A DNA stretch of 12,158 bases, taken from positions 1-12,158 of the forward strand of contig MSJH02000151.1 in assembly GCA_001931875.2 (NCBI GenBank). The letters run 5' to 3'. The number at the start of each line of letters is the position of its first letter. The first letter of the stretch is position 1. Shown piece by piece: positions 8,818 to 12,158 of this stretch. The notes beneath the pieces are model-generated. The model did no database searches. It saw only the letters and a program-made list of their open reading frames with translations, and was not told the DNA's origin. A program made the position numbers and the translations under genes. The DNA is from Byssochlamys sp. IMV 00236. Taxonomy: Eukaryota > Ascomycota > Eurotiomycetes > Eurotiales > Thermoascaceae.

Positions 8818-9121
8818 CATAGATAGTAATTATATATACTTTAAGTTGATAACTATGATCTATTATTACACTTTACGTTTCTCTGTAACAAGAGTTGATA
8901 TAGATTGGTTGGGTAATACTCTACATAATATTAATAATTGTTGACTTTCTGACAATAAAAATTCTTTTTCTTTATTTCATCTGTTACTGGTTTATTTCTT
9001 TACTTCTTGTTGATTTCCACAACCACAAAAGGGCTTCGATAACATAAAAAAAAAGTACAACAATAAGAAGTAAAATAAGAAAAAAAAAAAGAAAGAGAAA
9101 CAAAAATAAGGGGGGAAAAAG
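8818..9121. other. intergenic region with long purine-rich tract
   Basis: No gene seen. From about 9046 to 9121 the plus strand is almost all A and G, with runs of A and a GGGGGG. This should contain the ABCC promoter and first exon. The three minus-strand ATGs I can find (near 8932-8934, 8978-8980 and 9043-9045) either stop at once or give 17 codons without a donor in the phase needed by the acceptor ending at 8815. The true start therefore remains unresolved. Confidence 0.5.
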
Positions 9122-9127
9122 TTTATT
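9122..9127 (-). terminator. poly(A) signal of the Kre9/Knh1-like gene
   Basis: AATAAA on the minus strand about 33 nt after the stop codon at 9162-9160. Confidence 0.55.
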
Positions 9128-9159
9128 TCTCACAAAAGGTGACGCGATTTAAATATCCC

Positions 9160-9707
9160 TTAATTGTCCACAATGTTCACTTTAACTGTTTCAGAAGAGG
9201 TGATCACTCCTCTACGAAGCTGAACAGTTTCAACAAAATCAAATGCATAAGAACCAGGGGTTGTATCTTTGGGAATCGTCCATTGTTTGGTATAAGTAAC
9301 ATATTTGTCTTGTTTAGCAGCAAGTGGACTAGGAAAGGAATTAGAAAAAAGATAAACTACTAGTGTTTCGTATTACCAAGTAGGACATATATTTTCAATC
9401 ACTTCTTGCTTGGTATTTCCGGATCTTTTATGAAAGTTGATGACGATATTCTTTGCATACCCATTTGATACATGATCTATAATTAAATATATATATATAT
9501 ATAAGAACAAGAGTATAGAGTATATAATGTATAGTTACTATAGACAAGAGGTTGCATCACATATTTAATAGTAACATTTTCTCCGGCTTGTATACTTTGT
9601 CCGTTTGTAGGAGAAAGAATCTTCATAAATTGAAGTTGGTTATAGATATCGGCTAATGCAAGATGAAATAACAAGCATAGAGTAACCAAAGTATATGTTG
9701 CTTTCAT
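9160..9707 (-). CDS. small secreted Kre9/Knh1-domain protein, three exons
   Basis: Predicted 145-residue extracellular protein. Exon 1 is 9707-9539, exon 2 is 9476-9377 and exon 3 is 9328-9160. The introns are 9538-9477 (62 nt, phase 1) and 9376-9329 (48 nt, phase 2), and all junctions keep frame. The N-terminus MKATYTLVTLCLLFHLALA is a clear signal peptide with cleavage expected before DIYNQ. The mature part resembles the Kre9/Knh1 N-terminal domain of fungal Ser/Thr-rich GPI-anchored proteins: MKILSPTNGQSIQAGENV, then IKYVMQP, a CPTC pair, TKQWTIP, GSYAFDFVETV and a final SSETVKVNIV. There is no Ser/Thr-rich tail and no hydrophobic C-terminus, so it is probably soluble rather than GPI-anchored. 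One N-glycosylation sequon (NVT) is visible. Its exact role is unknown; the yeast relatives affect cell-wall beta-1,6-glucan. Confidence 0.85.
9487..9503. repeat. (AT)n microsatellite inside intron 1
   Basis: About eight AT units within the first intron of the Kre9/Knh1-like gene. A similar TA run lies in the first visible intron of the ABCC gene (about 8509-8520). Confidence 0.85.
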
Positions 9708-9764
9708 TGTTGCTATGGGAATAGTTTAAAAAAAAATAAAGAAATTAAAAAAAGGGAAGAGTAT

Positions 9765-9772
9765 TATTTATA
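9765..9772 (-). promoter_or_regulatory. TATA box of the Kre9/Knh1-like gene
   Basis: TATAAATA on the minus strand, 58 nt upstream of the start codon. Confidence 0.5.
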
Positions 9773-9796
9773 GATATCAAAAATAATTTGCTCACA

Positions 9797-9811
9797 GTCT
9801 GTGTGACAGAC
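9797..9811. promoter_or_regulatory. palindrome GTCTGT-GTG-ACAGAC
   Basis: A perfect 6-bp inverted repeat around a 3-nt centre, about 25 bp upstream of the TATA box. Its form suits a dimeric transcription factor site, but no factor is recognised. Confidence 0.4.
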
Positions 9812-9824
9812 AGTAATTATAAAG

Positions 9825-9838
9825 ATTGATTAATCAAT
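9825..9838. promoter_or_regulatory. 14-bp perfect palindrome ATTGATTAATCAAT
   Basis: An exact self-complementary sequence without spacer, 13 bp upstream of the previous palindrome. TGATTAATCA-type elements resemble homeodomain or bZIP-like sites, but this is only resemblance. Confidence 0.4.
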
Positions 9839-10046
9839 TGCTTTAAAGAGTTATTAATTAAAGAAACGTAGTCTATTGGAGTATACTCGAGTAAAATGAA
9901 GGGGATACATACTACCCACTGAACGAGTTTTCCCAGAATTGAATCCAGAAAGAACACATTGTTGTCTTGTGTATGTAGAGAGTGACATGTTACATTTTTT
10001 TTACTTTTTGCACTAGAAACACTCTTTTCCACCAAATCACATAATC

Positions 10047-10052
10047 TTTATT
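10047..10052 (-). terminator. AATAAA overlapping the clathrin light chain stop
   Basis: TAATAAA on the minus strand joins the stop codon (10053-10051) to a potential poly(A) signal. Confidence 0.4.
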
Positions 10053-10896
10053 AAGCTACAACATTTCCAGGAGCAGACGTATCCTTTCGAAGATCAAGCA
10101 AGAGTTCTTTCATGCGAGAGACATCCCTTGTATGATAACCTGTCTTGGCACTTTTAATATCAACTTCACTCACAACACGTTCCCAGACATTGCTTGAAGA
10201 AGATATATTTTCACGATTCTTTTCGGTTGATTCTTCACGAGCTCTATAAAAAAGGGGATAAGCTACATCCCTCTTTTTTTTTTTCTGGTTATTTTCTTCT
10301 TTTACCTGTTTTCTTCAATCGCTCTTTGCTTCTTATCGTTATAATCTTCATAAAACTTGTCAATTTCTTCACGAGCCTGTTTAACGAGGTCTTCTTTCTT
10401 TTTTGAAGAAACAGCATCACGCTCGGCAATTACTTCAGCTTGTTTCTCACGCCAATGACTTTATAAACAAGTTTAAGTTAATCCATTATTGAGATATGCA
10501 GTCATTCTTACCGAACTGTCTCTGGTTCTTCTTCTGGTAATAAAGCCTTATAAAATGCCTATTATATAAAAGAGACATGTTCGTAAACTTGGCTCTTTCA
10601 TCTTTTTTACAAATGCAAACCTGTGAGGTTTCTAATTCTTCAGCCTTGGGGAATTCTGCTTCAAATGAAGAGTATGTGTTATCCACAGGTGGAGCGGACA
10701 TGGTTGGAGTTGGTTCAGTAAAGACTGAGGGAGACATGGGCAAAGTGGAAGGTGTCATCAGATTAGTAACTGCAGGTGATTGAATGGGTTCAGTGTTGAA
10801 TAAATCAGCATCTTCGCCTAAAGCTGCTCTTTCACGAGCAAGAAAGTCGGCAGTAGGATCCTCGGAAGGTGTGTTGAAATCGCCAAAGTCAGACAT
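10051..10896 (-). CDS. CLC1: clathrin light chain, four exons
   Basis: Regulatory subunit of the clathrin coat; it binds the heavy-chain hub and acts in endocytosis and Golgi/endosome vesicle formation. Exons (minus) are 10896-10621, 10558-10512, 10458-10306 and 10243-10051. The introns are 62, 53 and 62 nt (phases 0, 2, 2) and all keep frame, giving 222 residues. The N-terminal part (1-92) is acidic, then Pro/Ser/Thr-rich and presumably disordered, with MSDFGDF and FLARERAALGEDADLF, the latter typical of fungal light chains. The middle contains HWREKQAEVIAERD, followed by a Lys/Glu-rich helix (about 120-170) matching the heavy-chain-binding coiled coil. After it, SSNVWERVVSEVDI and a short C-terminal helix match the conserved end of the family. 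The start is the first ATG of an open exon. The upstream side carries the TTCGACCAA array only about 65 bp from this ATG. Confidence 0.92.
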
Positions 10897-10959
10897 TGAT
10901 ATGTTGAGTGAAGAAGAGGGGAAATAATCTATGTGACGTATTGCTTAATTCTTTCTTCA

Positions 10960-11102
10960 ATCGACCAATGCGGCAACTAAATTCGACCAATAAAAAATAA
11001 ATTTTAACCAAATGAACTTGCTTATTTCGTCCATTTGTGTATCTTTATTTCGACTAAATTGGAAAAATAAGTTCGACCAAGCTGCAATGAGCTTTCAACT
11101 AA
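10960..11102 (+). repeat. seven-copy array of a TTCGACCAA-like 9-mer every 21-23 bp
   Basis: Copies start at 10960 (ATCGACCAA), 10982 (TTCGACCAA), 11003 (TTTAACCAA), 11026 (TTCGTCCAT), 11049 (TTCGACTAA), 11072 (TTCGACCAA) and 11094 (TTCAACTAA). Spacings are 22, 21, 23, 23, 23 and 22 bp. All face the same way; two are identical to the consensus and the rest differ at one or two positions. The DNA between copies is not conserved. The array begins in the clathrin light chain upstream region and ends inside the 5' part of the Fanzor-like relic. It may be a terminal binding array of that element or a regulatory array. Confidence 0.6.
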
Positions 11103-12158
11103 ATGTTCCTTTCTTAATGAGCAAATCTAGCAATATCTACGACTTTAATGATCAAAGCAAATTTCAAATGTATGAAGTGTTCAGTACGGAAGTCCTAAAC
11201 CAAATTCAAGAGTCACAATTTAACATAGTGGAAGAGAAAATAGCCAAGAAAAAAACTAACAGGCTGCAGTACTAGAACTACTCAGAGAAAGAAAAGGACA
11301 GGGTTACCAAACGTATATGTTTACTTCTCTTAGTTACAGCAAGGTTGGAGGGAAGTATGGCATACCTGTATCTACCTTGAAATCTTAGGTTAAAGCAGCA
11401 AAAGAAGCATCTACAATAAATTCCACCCTGATAATAGTCTGTAAGTATATAATTTATTTCGTTGTGACATAAGCTGACAAAATTAAACTTTTTAGGCCCG
11501 TCGTTAAGACTAAAGAGAAGTACTTGCAGCTGCCTAAAGCTTTTAAAATAACGGCTGCGGAAATTAACCATTCAAGCTTGAAGAACAAATTTCAATACTG
11601 TATTGAAAAACAAAAGAAAAATACGGTTAGTACCATCAGTTAAAATAGGTATAGGCATGAATAACTGACAGTCATTTGGGAAGGTTATTCCCTCAATTGA
11701 AAGTAGTTTAAGTTTACTATCAAAAGAAGTTCAACCAGCCAATGTTATGTCATTAAAAAGATATTTTGTTGTAAGTCATATTGGATCATTTAACAGACAT
11801 GAATTAACCATTGGCTATAGGTCGCAATGAAAGAAAGACAGACATTACGAAACTTTTACTACGGGAAAAAGAAAAGTAGACAAAGAAGAACTTTGGAAGT
11901 AAAGAATAGAACCGTCAAAGATCGCGTGACTTCCAAAGAGAGAAAATTTGTTCTTCAAGGCTCAAAAATACTTCACCCAGTTATGGCAATTGGTAACCAA
12001 GGATTAGGAGTTGGAAGCACCATCAGAGGATATGATCGTAGAGGAGGCAAATGGCTACAAAGAAAACATGAACGCCATGCAACCACCATCATCACCGATG
12101 AGCACATGACCTCACAACTCTGCATTTACTGCTACAATCCTCTTGTTCATCCAGTCTT
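11087..12158 (+). pseudogene. Fanzor/TnpB-like RuvC nuclease gene, broken, 3' end outside the window
   Basis: The last exon (11821-12158, open to the edge) reads VAMKERQTLRNFYYGKKK, later GNQGLGVGSTIRG, and finally TDEHMTSQLCIYC. The TSQxCxxC start of a zinc ribbon after a basic segment fits the C-terminal part of TnpB and its eukaryotic relatives (Fanzor), which are RNA-guided nucleases carried by transposons. Upstream exons 11496-11625 and 11672-11770 fit through introns 11441-11495 (phase 2), 11626-11671 and 11771-11820 (both phase 0). Further 5' the frame breaks. The segment from ATG 11087 stops at 11273-11275; similarity-like coding continues one frame over (from 11275, GYQTYMFTSLSYSKVGGKYG) to a TAG at 11386-11388; a second shift is needed before 11440. 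The final RuvC aspartate and second cysteine pair lie beyond the window. The start is uncertain (11012 or 11087). The family assignment is from motif memory. Confidence 0.6.

Larger units (their letters stand above)
9708..10050. promoter_or_regulatory. intergenic region upstream of the Kre9/Knh1-like gene
   Basis: About 340 nt between the clathrin light chain stop and the secreted-protein start, both on the minus strand. A 72-codon open stretch (10035-9817) has no ATG start and no family features, and I do not count it as a gene. The region holds a TATA box and two palindromes, which suggest a regulated promoter. Confidence 0.5.

Noticed and set aside
9817..10035. Minus-strand open stretch downstream of the clathrin light chain
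   Set aside because: It has no ATG start and no recognisable family, and lies in the gap after the clathrin stop codon.
10577..10783. Plus-strand frame antisense to clathrin light chain exon 1
   Set aside because: The minus strand gives a spliced, family-matching protein; the plus frame shows no independent support.
10960..11102. CRISPR array
   Set aside because: The repeated core is only 9 bp and degenerate, the period is too short for repeat plus spacer, and the context is a eukaryotic nuclear genome.
11278..11571. Minus-strand 97-codon frame
   Set aside because: It lies opposite Fanzor-like coding segments and an intron with good splice signals on the plus strand.

Overview
The window looks like nuclear DNA from an AT-rich fungus, most likely an early-diverging (Mucoromycota/Mucorales-type) one. 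The reasons are the many very short spliceosomal introns (43-64 nt, mostly GTAAGT/GTACGT/GTAACN...TAG), AATAAA signals just after or overlapping stop codons, and the protein set: a COX9-type cytochrome oxidase subunit, a clathrin light chain, a small secreted Kre9/Knh1-domain protein and a full-length ABCC transporter. A degraded Fanzor/TnpB-like zinc-ribbon nuclease gene of a kind I associate with these fungi is also present. The lineage call is inference; no ribosomal or barcode gene is present.

Layout. 1-80 may be the 3' end of a plus-strand gene. 81-1460 is AT-rich DNA with no convincing gene, but with several hairpins and weak repeats. 1468-2738 (minus) holds two head-to-tail EF-hand genes, each with one intron. 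A divergent promoter (2739-3223) separates them from COX9 (plus, 3224-3391). COX9 converges on a 12-exon ABCC transporter (minus, 3596-8814). Upstream of it are an intergenic purine tract, a three-exon secreted Kre9/Knh1-like gene (minus, 9160-9707), a regulatory-looking gap with palindromes, and a four-exon clathrin light chain gene (minus, 10051-10896). Right of the clathrin start lies a periodic array of a TTCGACCAA-like 9-mer (10960-11102). It leads directly into a broken Fanzor-like gene (plus, from about 11087, running off the window).

The most interesting signals are three. First, the ABCC gene can be spliced into an almost complete transporter, yet ATPase motifs are eroded in both nucleotide-binding domains, including the NBD1 signature, the NBD2 Walker A, Q-loop and Walker B Asp, and both H-loops. 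One intron also joins exons in incompatible phase. The gene is either a decaying pseudogene or an ATPase-dead derivative. Second, seven 9-mers recur every 21-23 bp, all in one orientation, at the 5' flank of the Fanzor-like relic. Third, that relic keeps three frame-compatible introns in its 3' half although its 5' half carries frameshifts and a stop.

The housekeeping genes (COX9, clathrin light chain) act in respiration and vesicle coating. The EF-hand pair is predicted to sense calcium, and the Kre9-like protein is predicted to be secreted. I see no operon-like or pathway link between neighbours, so this is an ordinary eukaryotic gene neighbourhood with a mobile-element relic at one edge.
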